Assembly: GCF_021134715.1 (NCBI RefSeq)
Contig: NC_060028.1
Span: forward strand, 6,346,501-6,410,500
From: Daphnia pulex
Taxonomy: Eukaryota; Arthropoda; Branchiopoda; Diplostraca; Daphniidae
DNA length: 64,000 bases
Direction of reading: 5' to 3'
In this document: positions 10,985-23,639 of the stretch, piece after piece
Position numbering within the stretch: the first letter of the stretch is position 1
How the letters are laid out: the number at the start of each line of letters is the position of its first letter
Translations under genes and position numbers: made by a program
Notes under the pieces: model-generated
Told to the model about the DNA's origin: nothing
The model's input: only the letters and a program-made list of their open reading frames with translations
Database searches by the model: none

Positions 10985-12172
10985 ATTACCTTGAGAAGCG
11001 CCATGACGAGACACAAATTCTTGGAGATGAAGAGAAAGCCGATCTTCGCCGTACTGAATTCCCTGTCGACCGATAACTCGTGCGCAGTAGCAAGACAGAG
11101 GGAACACGGTACTAGTTAGTGATTCGTAGTTTGGAACAACAGAGATTTGAGCAGCCTTCCATTCCTCAACAATGTCCCCAAGGATTCTAACAACAGTTTT
11201 TTCCGTCATCTGCGGCAATGTCGAGATGCGTACCAGCATCCACCAGAGTCTCGATTACGTATGCAAAAAATTTGGGATGTTCGTTGCACCTTGCTGCCAA
11301 AAGGTGAAGTGGAGTACGTCCGTTCTGGTCGATGGCGTTTGGGTCAGCTCAGAGTTCTATGATTTTTTTTTAATTCCCCTAGTAACACCACATCTTTCCG
11401 AACTGCTACATGAAGAAAAGTGTCCGTGCGTTCTGCAAACAAGCTGCGGCTGAAATATAAGATATGCTTCTCCAAATCCTGCCACTCCAATTTGATTAAC
11501 TCTTCGGTAGAGCAAGTCAGAACATAAGAAACTGATAAAGTAATTCTCCGAGATTTTTGATTACGCACGAAAACGCAAGTCGCTCGAATTTACCAAAGGT
11601 AACGGTAGACAGCAACGTAGGTTCCACAAATAATTGAGCAAACATTGAGATAGATTTGACTGTAGCAAGTAAATTGTCATAAGACAATTGTTTTCTCCCT
11701 ATAAATCCGGGCGATTGATTTGACACGACTTTCCGAAAAAACATTGTCAGGTTGGCAAGTGTTGCTGTAAATTGGTCCAGTAAATCGCCGTCGAGATTTT
11801 GTTGTTTGCAACTAATTACTTCTTCCATATACAGCAGGAAAATGTTTACGAATATCTCGTAGTTATCTCGAAAGATTGTTCCTTTTTTCAAGTCCATAGC
11901 AACGTTTATCAATCTTTCGCGGTAAAATGATTGCTTGAAGATGTTGGCAGCACTACATATTCTGCGGGTGACGAGCAGCGCTTGAAATTTCAAGGTGTTT
12001 TCGAACCGCAATCTCGAATCATCAATTTCCCCACCTACGCAGTTCCGTTGGTAGTCTTCGAAAAAAGCTGTCAACTCTGCAACAGACGTTAGCTCTTGCA
12101 TAGAGCCAAAAAATTTACCGGAGGCTGAAGAGGTAACGTAGACGTGAAGCGTCTTGGGCAGCAGAGGTTCAC
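10985..12172 (-). pseudogene. Fem-1-family ankyrin gene remnant
   Basis: Exon start at 12172 after a CTGCCAG acceptor. The open stretch to 11517 covers about 215 residues, including LRFENTLKFQALLVTRRI and SFYRERLINVAMDL, which fit the central helical region of Fem-1 proteins. The frame then shifts near 11520 into SLFAERTDTFLHVAVRKD. It shifts again at a run of nine T (plus strand, near 11362-11370) into AIDQNGRTPLHLLAARC (ankyrin), and again near 11240, before a C-terminal stretch ending LSCYCARVIGRQGIQYG and LQEFVSRHGA. That CxxARxI segment is typical of Fem-1 C-termini. N-terminal ankyrin repeats are missing; the BEL/Pao fragment lies directly upstream. Confidence 0.7.
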
Positions 12173-12269
12173 CTGGCAGGAAAAAAAACTAACTAACAAG
12201 TATTCAAATATGAAAATATGACTCCAAGGCTTTTTTTAACCCTCGTCAACACGCCGTAACCGCATAGTG

Positions 12270-12650
12270 TCTCATCGCCATCAGAAAATCACTTGAGGAA
12301 AGATAAAAAAGGACGTCCACGTAGACTTGGCAGACGCCTCTTTCGACGCATCCGCAAATGTGTGCAATTCGGTCCTCACGATATTGTCCAAACCTGAAAA
12401 AGAAAACTTTCTCCTTCAAATGCTCACTTCTGGAAGTCCTAACGTCGCAGAAGACAGGATATCGCTCGTTCAATTCAATTCTAGCACAATTAAACAGCTT
12501 GATCTTCATTTTTGGCCTTCATGGTAATTGGGAGGTGGCAGTTCCTAATGGGTTGAGCAATAAAGCAACCTCAGACAAAAATCCCAATCGGATGTATTCC
12601 ACAGTAGTCATACGGAATCCTTGTGTGTCCTTGGCGGGATTTAAAAAGAT
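12270..12650 (-). mobile_element. BEL/Pao retrotransposon fragment
   Basis: The minus strand has FLSEVALLLNPLG (compare LSEVALLFDPLG in BEL/Pao reverse transcriptase) and, in another frame about 120 bases on, RTELHTFADASKEA (RNase H start). There are stops and frameshifts, and no LTRs. It sits where the 5' part of the Fem-1-like gene should be. Confidence 0.65.
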
Positions 12651-12679
12651 TTCAAATCATCCGGGTCCTCACTGAAACT

Positions 12680-12850
12680 GCAAGTCACAGATTTAAAAGA
12701 AGGTTTTCCTGTCCGCAGCAAGCTGGATCACTTCTAATAACTGCCCTTTGTTTGAAACCCAGTGGATGGCATGAAAGTCTTCATCCGCTAGAACCCTCTT
12801 CACTCCAATAGCCTGTCTCTAAGCGAAATCAATCCGGCCGAGGCGAAATA
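12680..12850 (-). pseudogene. Possible ankyrin-repeat remnant
   Basis: The minus strand reads DFHAIHWVSNKGQLLEVIQL, an ankyrin-like unit (xTALHWAxxxGxLEVVxLL), with a stop on each side. It may be an N-terminal repeat of the Fem-1-like gene cut off by the BEL/Pao fragment. One repeat alone is weak evidence. Confidence 0.35.
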
Positions 12851-15800
12851 GTCGTCCGCCTTTGTCATGTTAGATCCGGTAGGTAGCACTGAGATCCAAA
12901 TATAGAGAGAAAGACAAAGAAAACCTAACCCTTTTTATTTTACAGATAGTAATGGTTACATTTTTATTAGGCCACAGGAACCGGTGATACGTTCGATCGA
13001 TGTATTTCTTATTCTTCTTCTTCCCCACTTCTCGTTCATTATCATAAGGACTCGCTTCCAACGGATTCCGCTCTATTTTGGGTCTATTTTAACCCATAAT
13101 ACAGTGAAGATATCGACAGAAATGAAAAGTTTGTACATGTACGTTACACGTCTGAATGGAAATTTCACATGAGATGTTCACAGTTGTGTTCATTCTTGTT
13201 CCACGATTGTTTTGAAGAAGAAATTCTTGATTATATATATTTACGACTTGTCACCCAAATTGGACTTCAATTGGATTTCTATGAGTAAAAGTTTCTGTAT
13301 TGTGTTTCAATTAAGGCTCTGGCCAAATATCTGTTCTAACTAATAAAACAATCAGCCAAAATTTAAGATTGAAGCATTTTTATTTTTCCACTTGTGCGTT
13401 CACCGACGGACTGTAGAGTCTTCGCTTTGCTTAATCCCCAAGTACCGTCCTTCAAGGTATCCACTTTTTGAAGAAGTTGGAAAGAAAGATGAATCAGATG
13501 GACCTCTACACAATCAGACTTTGGCATGCATGGTTTTCGTGCGGAGGTCCTGAAGAAGGAAAACATTTAAAAATTAAATTCAAAGTCAAAATAATGTAAC
13601 ATACTTCGCAAGGCTTGGTGAATCGTCATACTCATTTTGGTACTTTCTTCCATTTCTTCTTTCCAACCCCCCCCCCCCCCCCCCAAAAAAAAAAAAAAAA
13701 AAAAACCAAACCAACAAAACCAAAACAAAACAAAATTAAGATTCCGATCTCTGCAAACTGATTAAGTTATTATAAATAACTAAAAGGCAAAGTAATTTCC
13801 ACAAGATCTCGTCCAGCTTTGACTGGAGTTTAGGCAGCCACTAGTAGTCCATCATCTTGGTGCTTTAGATCTAAATGAATTTTGGTTGCAGAAACCTGAA
13901 AATACTTGAATCCATGTAGGGTCTAAGTCTTACCAGTTCATCGTCTACTGGACCTTCTATTTGTATAAGGGGTAAAATTTTGTGGTTTTTATCGCTCTGC
14001 AATTCAACTTCAGATAAAGGAACGTGAAACTTAATAAAATGTCAACAAGGTGACAAATATAATATGTAATACAATGTCTTACCAGTTTGCAAGCGATTTA
14101 TCTGTTCATTTTTTTCCAGCACCACACTTTTGTTGTTTCAAATTATTTTCTATTTCCCTTAGGAATCTAATTCCCTACTGTTTAAATTTCTCTACAGGCA
14201 AAACATCTCTACAAACAGATAAAATTCGTTTGCTTTTTCATGATGTATCAGGTATAACAGAAATTGGCGAGCCCAACTACGCTCAGAAAATTCTTGTTTA
14301 GAATGTTTTGAATTCTTCACAAGAGTATCTCTTATAAAAAAAAAATAAGATAATTTTTGAAATAGTCCTTGAAAGTATTTTTCTTAACAAACCCATAAAC
14401 TTTGGTGCTGCAAAATAATCCATGGTCATAATTGGTCCTGATTAGCTGTAAAGTTTCGACTCGCATTGTCAAAAACACAAAAAATTTTTGTCTGGTGTAA
14501 TTCCATAATACCCCAAAACCAATAGATTTGGTTTGTGATACAATAGGAGGACGAGGTTTTACAAATTACGTTGGGTTTTCCAATTAAGTGGTCCACAGAG
14601 TTGAAAGTATTTCACTGTAATAAACACACGAGAAAATTTTCATGAATATTTTGGTAGAGTGATCTTGGGTCATAAATAAACGTTTGCACTAGAAGTATGA
14701 CAAACAAGTAAAAAGTTTAGTTTCGAGATATTGCGATGGAAACCTTATTTTATCGATCGAATCTTTCATGAAAGTAAAAAAAAGCAATGTAGAGAATTTA
14801 ATTTGAGTTCTCCAAACCAACACAGATAGCTGTAATCAACGATTCAAACAAGTCCACACGGCAATATCCTTACTGGGTTCAATAGTTGGGCCCATGTCTA
14901 ATTTTGCTGTGAGGATTACCTTGCAATAAATTTGGAATCAAATATCATGCTCAATGTCTATTTGGAGAGAATTCACTCTACCCAGATTTTTCGGGGTGGT
15001 TCAGCAGACAGTATGACGGTGTCCGACGGTAAACGCGTCGGTGGTTTTGGATGTTACTGTGACTGCTAGTCCTGTAACGACAAATAATAACAATAATACC
15101 GATTAGTAATTGTTATCTAAACCGGATTAAGACGAATAGTTAAGACTAGTTTCTCCTGCCTGGCGGTAAAGATTAATTACCTAGTTATAAAAAGGGACTT
15201 AACCGTTTTAAGAAAATATGACCACAATGTTTTTGATTGACAAATATTTTCCTCGTTGATTTTTCTTAAAATTTTGTAGTTTATGTTTTAGAATTCTATG
15301 AAATCCCATTTTCATGGCAATTACTTATAATTGAAAGACTATAATGATTCGTACGACGTAGTACTCTGGAAAAATTTTCTGTCATCATTTAAGGATCAAT
15401 CTTCCTAGGCTCATTCACAAATATGCCCAGATAATATACGCATCTTCATGAAGACTTTATTATGAAATTATGTATTAGCACCTAAAATGAAATTCCTCAA
15501 TGTTGAATCTTCTTACCGCTTCCTTGAAGGCGGTTCGCATCCGGCTGATGGATTGGCGCACAATAAGGCGGTCTTTGCGGTGGACGTGGAAGTGAACGGA
15601 CCGAGCGTCTGTACTACTTCACGTTTGTACGACGCTTGTACTACTGGCGAAACCATACAGTCTTTGCAGCTTCAGATGATTTAATTGGCAACTTAAGTAG
15701 TCTCAATTGAGATTGGATGCAATGAGTGTGGTTGACCAATTTTTTTACTCAACAACAGCTTAAGAGAATGGACTGTGGATCTGCTGGAGATAGAATCATC

Positions 15801-18390
15801 TGCTCTGCTGATCATGTTTTCGTCGATTGTAGTAAGCCAAAAATCTAACTCTTGCTGGTTTCGTCATCTGGACAGATCAAACCGTAACAATTGATGGTCG
15901 CACTCTTGATAGGACACAATGAGATCTTTTTCTATTCATAATTGATATGTAACTGCCGTGTTCAGCTATCAGGTCACGGACGAGTTTCACTAGGTCTGTA
16001 ATACGAAGTTTCGTTTCGTCTCCTAGCAAAACCTTTTCGTATACCGGTCCTCCGTATATGTGATAAAATGTTTAAACTTAATAGATGAAGCAGTGGAATG
16101 AAGCAGCAACCTCTATCAGCAGGTATTACCTAACATTTAGCGACTATGTGTTTACTTTTTTGTACTTCTTTTACTTTTTAATCATTATCGTGTTTTATTT
16201 GCTATACTATATCGTGAAATATTTGTTTTTTTCGATTTGATAAGTGTGAAAAAATTCTTTGTCACTGAAAATTTCAGAAAGTTACTTGGAGTTTTGGAAC
16301 GAATTTGGTTTTGATAAAGACTTTGTTTTTGCAAAGTTAGTCAAAAGTGAGTTACTTCTTGTGTTGCTGTCAAACTTGATATTTGAAATTTGATATTGGA
16401 GCTCGAATGTTGATAGAATATTGAATTTTTCACGACTTCGTCGATCTTTCCCGGTTCAGAAATTTTCATGGCCATTTGCACAAGTACTTTCCTAGGAAAT
16501 TTGACAAGCATCTTGATTGTCCCCAGGGAGGCAGAAAAATTGATAGTATCAAGAAGCTCATGGATCTCAACGTCAAGAAATCGAAGAATAAGTGAATTTA
16601 CGTTATAAATAAGGTGATTCCCTCCGTCAATTTCTCCAAACTGATAAGTGAATTATTGCAAACATGACCTTTCCAAGTACAAATAAAGAGAGTGAAAGTA
16701 TATCTTTGAAGGCTAAACAAAAGAAGTATAAGTAAAAAATTAGTGACCGTAATTGTCTTTCTTTTGGTTAGGTGGGTGGAGTGTTTAAAAAATTGTCGGA
16801 ATCCGGTGAAATTCTTCAGGGTTTGAAGAATTGTTGACTCTAAGTCTCTTTCCCGTATTTCAAAGTTGGCAATGCGTATTGCACCAGTATACCGTCCTAA
16901 TTTTCAACAGCTGCTTGAAATTTCCAAGCAGAACGAGATGCATGGTAATCCAGGAGGAACCAGAAATCATGTTCATATGTAAATTAAATAAATTTGTCGT
17001 TGCTTCGTCACCAATAATGTGTCCTCGAAGAACTTTACCCACTTTATTATTACAACAGATTTTTCCAGTATAAACTGGAGTAAGACTACAGACTCAAAAA
17101 TTGAAGTATGATTCCCCCTTCCCTGGAAAGGATACAGAGGTTTCCCTCCAGTCTGACATGCATTCCAAAGATTATTACCTTGCTGCTTACAAGTAAGGAG
17201 AAATTCAAGAACTCCTAGTAAGTATCTTTAAACTACAGAAACTGGTCCAATCAATTGAGTATAACAAAACGTTTTATAATCATTGTTAGGATAACAATGT
17301 TTCATGTTTTCATCTTGGTGGTAATTATAATAAAGTCAGGATAAATAACATCTTTTTCACTGATTTTACAAGGTTTAGTGTATAGAGCTTGCTTAGCAAA
17401 ACAAGTACATGAAAAAATACAAAAACTCGCTAAGATATAAAGGTAAGAAGTAAATTTATTGGGTTTAAACTCAATAAATGATCCCCGAATTTGTTACTTA
17501 ATTAAGTAACAAATTATGTGAAATTAATTTTTTTTTCACAAATCTGTGAGCTCTCTCTATATTTTCCTTTTTTAAGTGGCCAATTTGAAAAAAATTGTAG
17601 TTCCTGAAGGGGAACAGCTTTTGTGAGGTAGTCCAAAAAAGGTGGAATGATGATCCGATCACTCTTCTTTCCAAACTGACATTTTACATTTTTTCCAAAA
17701 TTGAAGCCACAGATTCTGCAAACTGCAAAAATAAAACAAATAGTAATCCATAATGAACTATCAGGTCACCTTACTACTGTTGCAGCCAAAGCAGACCTGC
17801 AATGAAGATCTGTCTTGGAGTTTTGTAACCATTTGTCCTCATTTTGAGGTTATTCCACACAAGGGTAAATTCCTCGAGAGCAGTAGCTATATAAGTTCAA
17901 TGCATACAGAAGTAAGCAATACACATCAAATTCATCTTCTGGCTCTACAAAGCCCTCCCCCCAACTTTTAAATTTTAAATAGTTAAATTTTAACAAGCAA
18001 TCTACCACTCAAGCGCACCAAATCCATGGACCCCCTTTTTCCCCATTCCGCTATGGGACTTAAAAATCTAAAATAATTCAGGCATATCCAGTTTTTTACT
18101 CCGGAATCAATTGGTCTTGCAGAATTTCAATATTCCTTGCCGTTCGGGAGATATTTTATGTTAAAGTCTGGGTTTTTTTTCAAATTTTAACAATTTTGTG
18201 GGTCTTCGGTATCGCTTTTTTGGTAAATGCTAACCTTTAAAAAAAATTCTCCCAAAAGTTTGTTCGTCCATCCCTCAATACGAATCCAAAAGTAACTTAC
18301 ATTCTGGATTAGATTGGTCGAGTTATTCCCAAATTAGTAAAGTGTAATTTTGACAAGTTTCCCACCCAGCCTAGTCGCCATTTTTTATCA
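12851..18390. other. Long AT-rich stretch without recognised genes
   Basis: No reading frame matched a family I know, and none formed a convincing spliced chain. It contains a low-complexity block at about 13669-13735 (a run of about 18 C followed by about 22 A, then CCAAA-type repeats). Short open frames such as 15487-15684 and 16831-17073 have no supporting context. Confidence 0.5.
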
Positions 18391-18547
18391 CTCTCCCTCG
18401 CGTTCCTGGCGGATGTTCTCTGCACCTCGGGCTTCATATTGCCGGCCACTAAACTATATGAAAGGGCCTACAGTATGTCCCCCGGTCTAAAGTGAAGGCC
18501 AGGAAAGCGTAGCTTCGGCTGTCATCCGCCAGGAACGCGAGGGAGAG
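18391..18547. repeat. Perfect 24-bp inverted repeat
   Basis: CTCTCCCTCGCGTTCCTGGC plus GGAT at 18391-18414 is exactly reversed at 18524-18547, with a loop of 109 bases. It lies just 5' of the R1-like element. It could be a small foldback element or a hairpin. Confidence 0.7.
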
Positions 18548-18559
18548 TTCTTGGTTGGG

Positions 18560-21500
18560 CCCCTTCCTTTGTAAACTAGATCAGTTAGATAATGCTGAAC
18601 TAATCTGCATAATTAACAAAAGCATATCTCTACTGCGTAATCAGGACAATTTCATGGATGCGTTTGAACAGGAAAGGACAGCAGTTCTGAGGCCTATGGG
18701 CTCTTAACGGTAAAGTAGTGAAATAGCTGGAATAAAGGCAGCGCTTGCAACCAAGACGGAGGATGCACTTAAACTTAAGACCAAAATTGCGGATCTGGTA
18801 GTAGCTTTTGCTGATTGAACTCTGGAAGCTTTCTTCTCCAAGACAAAGCCCACATATGCAGAAATTACCCGTGCAGAAGGGTTGTGTTGTGTGGGTTCTG
18901 TTGTAGTGGATGACTACGCCGATGGTAGGAGGCCAGCAGAGCCTCTGTCAATAACTGAAATTGAGAAAATTTGGCCTCCAAGTCGAGTGACATCATCCCA
19001 AATCGCGCAGACAAAGAGAGGGCAGGGAATATATCCCTTTTGACAAAAAAGCCGATGCTGTCAGAGCAGCTTCCATTCTGAGTAAAGACCCAAAGTCAAC
19101 AAATCTTTTCAAGGAAGTAAATAAGGTAGATTTTTTCTTCCCGGTGGTAGACTCTTTGCGTACATTTCCAACCTGGAGGGCCTCAAGTCAGAACTTGAAC
19201 ATCGTAATAACAAATTCTCCCATAATCAAATCCACTCTATCAAATTGATTCACTCCAAGCAAGGCTCCGAAAGGGGTCATGTTAAGATTAAAGTCCAAAG
19301 AAGCAAAGACCGCTTCCCTAGAAATAAAGAGGGGTGTTTTTTATGAGTCCATCAGAATTGTGGATTTTGATTTAAATCGGGAGGTCCGGCACTGCTTCAA
19401 CTGCCAAACATATAGGCCCACTCCACAAATTTGCCTCTAGTGCTTAATGCTGAAAATGCGCAGAACATCACCGTACATCTCTGTGCACGGTACTCGATGG
19501 GAAATTTAAATGTGCTTATTTTGTGGGATTCCAGCAAGCAGGTCACAAAAGCCGTAGGGAAAAAGTCAGTGCTGATAGGGAACGATAATATGCCTATTTA
19601 TATCGTTAGTGTATTTAAATACCCACTCATATGTCCATTAAAAACAAAAACCTTCTCCACCCACAACCAAATTATTCTTCCATTCGCTGCCTTCAGAATT
19701 AACCTTCTTCACTCAAAAGCTGCATCTCAGTCCCTTGGTTCTCGATATCTCTCGATATCGATTGTGTGCTAATCCAGGAACCGTACGCTTTCACAACTTT
19801 CTATCCCACTATTATTAATATTCCGAATGGTTTCTCGTCTCATCGCCAGTTACAGCTCGGCGACCATGCCTATGGCTCTGCCATCCTTGTAAGTGATAAT
19901 AAATTAAAAACTGCAGCCTAACAGCCAAACACCTGGGCAATCACAACATAGTCTCCAAGTCTCAGGTCCAACCATGGACTTGCAATTCTCCTAGCATTGA
20001 AAAAAAAATCCTTTCTCCGTTCTGCAAGTTTGACATTTTCTCCGCTATTGAGCCTATATATTCACAAACTGTATTTAGGCAGTCTGTGTTTTTGGCTGGT
20101 AGTCATATTTCAGCATCAACGGTACCCCAGTATCTGTAGTCATGGGCTCTCCATTGCTTCCTAAAAACCAAAAGACAATAATAAGGATGGTAAAATATGA
20201 TAAAGAAGATTAAAAGAAGTATTATCTAGGTAATGCATACCATTTTTAGTAAACATATCGCATGGTATCTGGTTGTTAAGATGACTGAAAACTTGTTTGG
20301 AGCAATGACTGCCATCCTATAAGACTTTATTTTGAGTCGTTGGCCGCTGCTTAACGCAATCCACTCTTAAAAAACACTTGCCGGGTTTCAGGCTGTTGGA
20401 AACTCGATGAGTAGCTTGTATATCACCTTCTCTTAAGAACGTAACTTTTTTATTTCTCTTTAGGATTCAAATTTGCTTGCAATTCTTTCCTTTTTCATCC
20501 ATATCTTCTACCAACTTGACAACTGTCTACACAATATAATTTGAGCTGTTTTTCTGTAAAAAATCACAAATGTAAAACGAGAAACAACGAAGGAATAAAT
20601 TAGCATGGCTGCCCTGGTTCCTGGCAGCTGCTGAAAATCGATTGGAGAGTGGAGACTCGAGACTCGATTACCAATAGTTAAGGCAAACGGCTCAGTTCCA
20701 ACCCCGGACCTAACAAGCGACCGCTTAGTAAGTCCAAGGTGGGACCTGAGACTTGCAGACTATGTTGGGCAATCATGTGGCTTGCGTTTACATCCCCTCT
20801 TTCCTATAAGTGCTTCGTCTAGCCTCTGTATACCTACTTCCATCACTTGGTCCTTCCTTCTCCTTGTCTTTCTCCGGTCCTTCCTTCCTGCTCCTGGTCT
20901 GTCAATCATATATTTGCTTCTCTGTCATTTAGGGATTGACTCAAATGCAAGAAGCCAGATGTGGGACAACCCTAAAATTATGTCAGAGGTGAAGAACTAG
21001 AACTCCTAATTCAGCAACATAATCTCAACTTAGAAAATATACCCCATCATGACTTAGAGTTCGTACCACCAGGCACCTATTTTGTAGACGTAACGCCTTG
21101 CTGCCTTGCTGGCTTAGGAACAAAAACTATGAGGTGGCTGTTTCTTCCAGTCCCCTCTCTTTCTGACCACCCTTTCGTATCTATGAAGTGGATTGGACCC
21201 CACAAGTCAAATTTTGCCCAGAAGAGAGGCCCAGATGCCTTGCACCTTGCACTACTAAAAATAGAGCTAGCAGATGTTACTTCTCTCTCCAAACCTTTAT
21301 TGGTAGCTGGAATTGACAACCAAATTGAGTTGATTACTCGAGCCGTCGTCAAGAGCGCAACTGTATCCAATCGCCCCAAAACTACCGAAACCAAGTCCAA
21401 ATCTATGCCCTGGTTGTCCCGATAGAGTTGGTGCTCTACGTTTCAAAAGATGGCAGACTTTCAATGCTTGGTTCTATAATAAAACCCCACAGCTCGGAAA

Positions 21501-22095
21501 AATTTACTGCAACTTTGCAGCTAGTTACCAAAATAACTAAGGCGTGCAAAAAGCAAAGCATGAAAGGAGTTTCAAACTAAGATGACTCCAACTTATTCTT
21601 TCAATATCTTAAATCATTTTCTGGGAGCACTAAGGCTAAAAGCGTTCCAAGCACTATGATTATTAATGGCTCTACCACAGATTATCCTACTGAAATCCTT
21701 AAGGGTTTTGTAAACCACTTTATCCCGCAGGTTGAGTCAACCCTGTCTACAATCCTTGAAGCCACGCCAAACGGCGTTTCAATTTTCTTAAAGGAGCTGC
21801 CCTCCATTCCTCACTGACTCTCACTGACGGAAATTTTACGTTTTTCTTGGTTCTGGTTATTCTTGGTCGGCTTTCCTGGTTTGCCAAATCTCACCACTGG
21901 CTGACTGATAGACAGCACGGGTTCAGAGAAGGCAATTCTACAGAGTCCGCCATGCCCTCTGTAGTCTTCGAAATTGATGATGGATTTAATTAATTTAATG
22001 CTAAGAGATGCACTGTGGCTGCGTTTCTTGACATCCAAAGTGAGTTCGACAGAGCTCAGCCCAGCCATCTTTTCTGCCTTAATTAAATGCTCTTG
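18560..22095 (+). mobile_element. R1/I-like non-LTR retrotransposon (decayed)
   Basis: Pieces occur in retroelement order. A gag-like ORF1 has KADAVRAASILSKDPKS near 19050 and ISNLEGLKSELEHRNNK near 19160. Cys-rich knuckle-like sequence follows at 19390-19520 (CFNCQ, KCAEHHRTSLC, GKFKCAY). The endonuclease start is at about 19690-19900 (LHSKAA, then VLIQEPY in frame pieces). The linker at 21050-21420 has RWLFLPVPSLSDHPF and KSMPWLS. Reverse transcriptase at 21900-22060 has RQHGFREGNSTESAM and VAAFLDIQSEFDRA. Every part is frameshifted. The stretch 20150-20780 shows no element homology and may be an insertion. Confidence 0.75.
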
Positions 22096-22202
22096 CCCAA
22101 TTTACCTCCTTCACCTTGTTAATTGCAGTTAATTGTAGACTCTGGTTCTGATAACGGGGCGCTTTTTCGTCTAATCAACGACCTTAATTCTCTCAAGATC
22201 GA

Positions 22203-22280
22203 AGGCACTCCGCTGACAAGGATCGAACCCACATTTTTGCAATTGGAAGGATAAACGCATTACTATTTTAGCTATGCAGT
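22203..22280 (-). repeat. tRNA-like (SINE head) remnant
   Basis: The minus strand shows an A-box-like TAGCTAAAATAGTAATGCG and a good B-box GGGTTCGATCC about 35 bases later. It is tRNA-derived, but the anticodon arm is poor. Confidence 0.45.
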
Positions 22281-22636
22281 CGCTGAAAATGTGAGTTTTT
22301 ATAAGAACCTCCTTATACTGATAAAGTAGGTTAATTTGGTTTTCTCTACAGTTCATTTGCTCCTGCATTGCTAGGTGGTACAACAGTATGCTGGAAAAAT
22401 AAGCATACCCACCGAAGCAAAAATTAAAACTGCGTTTTATTACATTACCCAATATTACAGTTTTCGAGTTGGGCCTCACACAAACAACTGCACGAATAAA
22501 AAACAACGTCTGGGATTTTCCATACGAATGGCGGACTCTGGGTTAAGTTGATAATACGTAATTTTATTTGGGCCTGCAAAAACGTAGGTATGTAATGTTG
22601 CTAAGTCTTATTTAAAAGTTCATGTAATTTTTTTTT

Positions 22637-23560
22637 TCAGTAAACCAGAGAGACTACAACGGCTTTGAAAGGTTGTGGGCCAGAAACAAATCCGATGGTG
22701 GGTTCCAGTGTCGGCGGCGGTTTGTTTGGCAGAAATTTTTATATTCGAATGTTTTGACGAGAGCTGCGGTGAAAAGAAAAACCTTGTTCCGAACCAGAGA
22801 CTCACCCAGACAAATTAGTTTCCCTAATTAAAATAGAAGTGAATAATATATATATAAGTGAATATTAGAAAACCGTCAAAATTATTCGTGCTTGTAAAAT
22901 AGTTTGCGTCTCAAAATTATTACCAATGCCGAAAGGAGTAAAGGCTTCGTTTCTGAACAGTTTTCCGTCGGCGTTCAGGTTACGTTCTGGTCGGCAATGT
23001 TCTGGGTCGTGCCACATTTTGGTGTCTTGGAGCATAGAATTGATATTGACCGAAACGATGCTTCCCCGTTTCGAATGTTAAATTGATTAGTAAAATAATT
23101 ATTTATTTTGATTATTCTATGTCTGATGGTAGAACTTTTGGTATGATGAATCCTAGAAGTTGCGTTTCCTTCATGGCAAGATGTTAAACTCCTAATGGAT
23201 CTACGCTAGACATTCTCATAACTTCCGTAATAAACGCATCGGTAAATGGCAAGGTATGAAACGTGATGAAAGTTGATTGATTATTGCATAATTGTATACT
23301 ACTCGCAATCTTTCCTCACCTAGCGCGATGTTCCAGTGACGGAAGAGAATCGCCACAGACATTTTCTATTTCTTCGCGAATCTTCTGTTGAATGGTTGGA
23401 TAATTAATCATGTAGAAAACCCTAAATCCTAAAATTAAATTAAACGATTAAAAATTAATCTATTATTATACTTTCAGGAAAATCAACTTACCAATCGTCC
23501 CTGACGAGGTGTTGGAGCCTGCAGTGAATAGATCCTGTACTGAAGCTATCAGCTGATTTT
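22637..23560 (-). pseudogene. Cytochrome P450 (CYP2 clan-like) pseudogene, 3' part
   Basis: Exon 23560-23492 reads QLIASVQDLFTAGSNTSSGT, the I-helix oxygen-binding motif (A/G-G-x-x-T). Exon 23428-23320 reads YPTIQQKIREEIE and LPSLEHRAR. About 23260-23200 reads LPFTDAFITEVMRMSS (K-helix ExxR region, here EVMR), but its acceptor is missing. About 22900-23080 has DTKMWHDPEHCRPER and FRNEAFTPFGIG after a small deletion. Exon 22823-22637 has GKLICLGES, completing the heme-cysteine motif FGIGKxxCLG, then a one-base shift in an A run before PTIGFVSGPQPFKAVVVS and the stop. The 5' half is absent; an L2-like element starts about 80 bases upstream. These enzymes are ER-anchored monooxygenases. Confidence 0.8.
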
Positions 23561-23639
23561 CTGCACATCGTCAATAATTAAATCAGTTTTCGTCGTTCTT
23601 TCTCAGCAAAGTCACAAAAATCAGAAGACAACTTGATCT

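Noticed and set aside
13669..13735. Poly-C/poly-A tract as a possible poly(A) tail of a retrocopy
   Set aside because: No coding or retroelement 3' end precedes it. It looks like low-complexity sequence.
20782..21000. 72-residue hydrophobic open frame
   Set aside because: Lies within the decayed R1-like element between recognisable segments. The hydrophobicity comes from a TTCCTTCT-rich tract.
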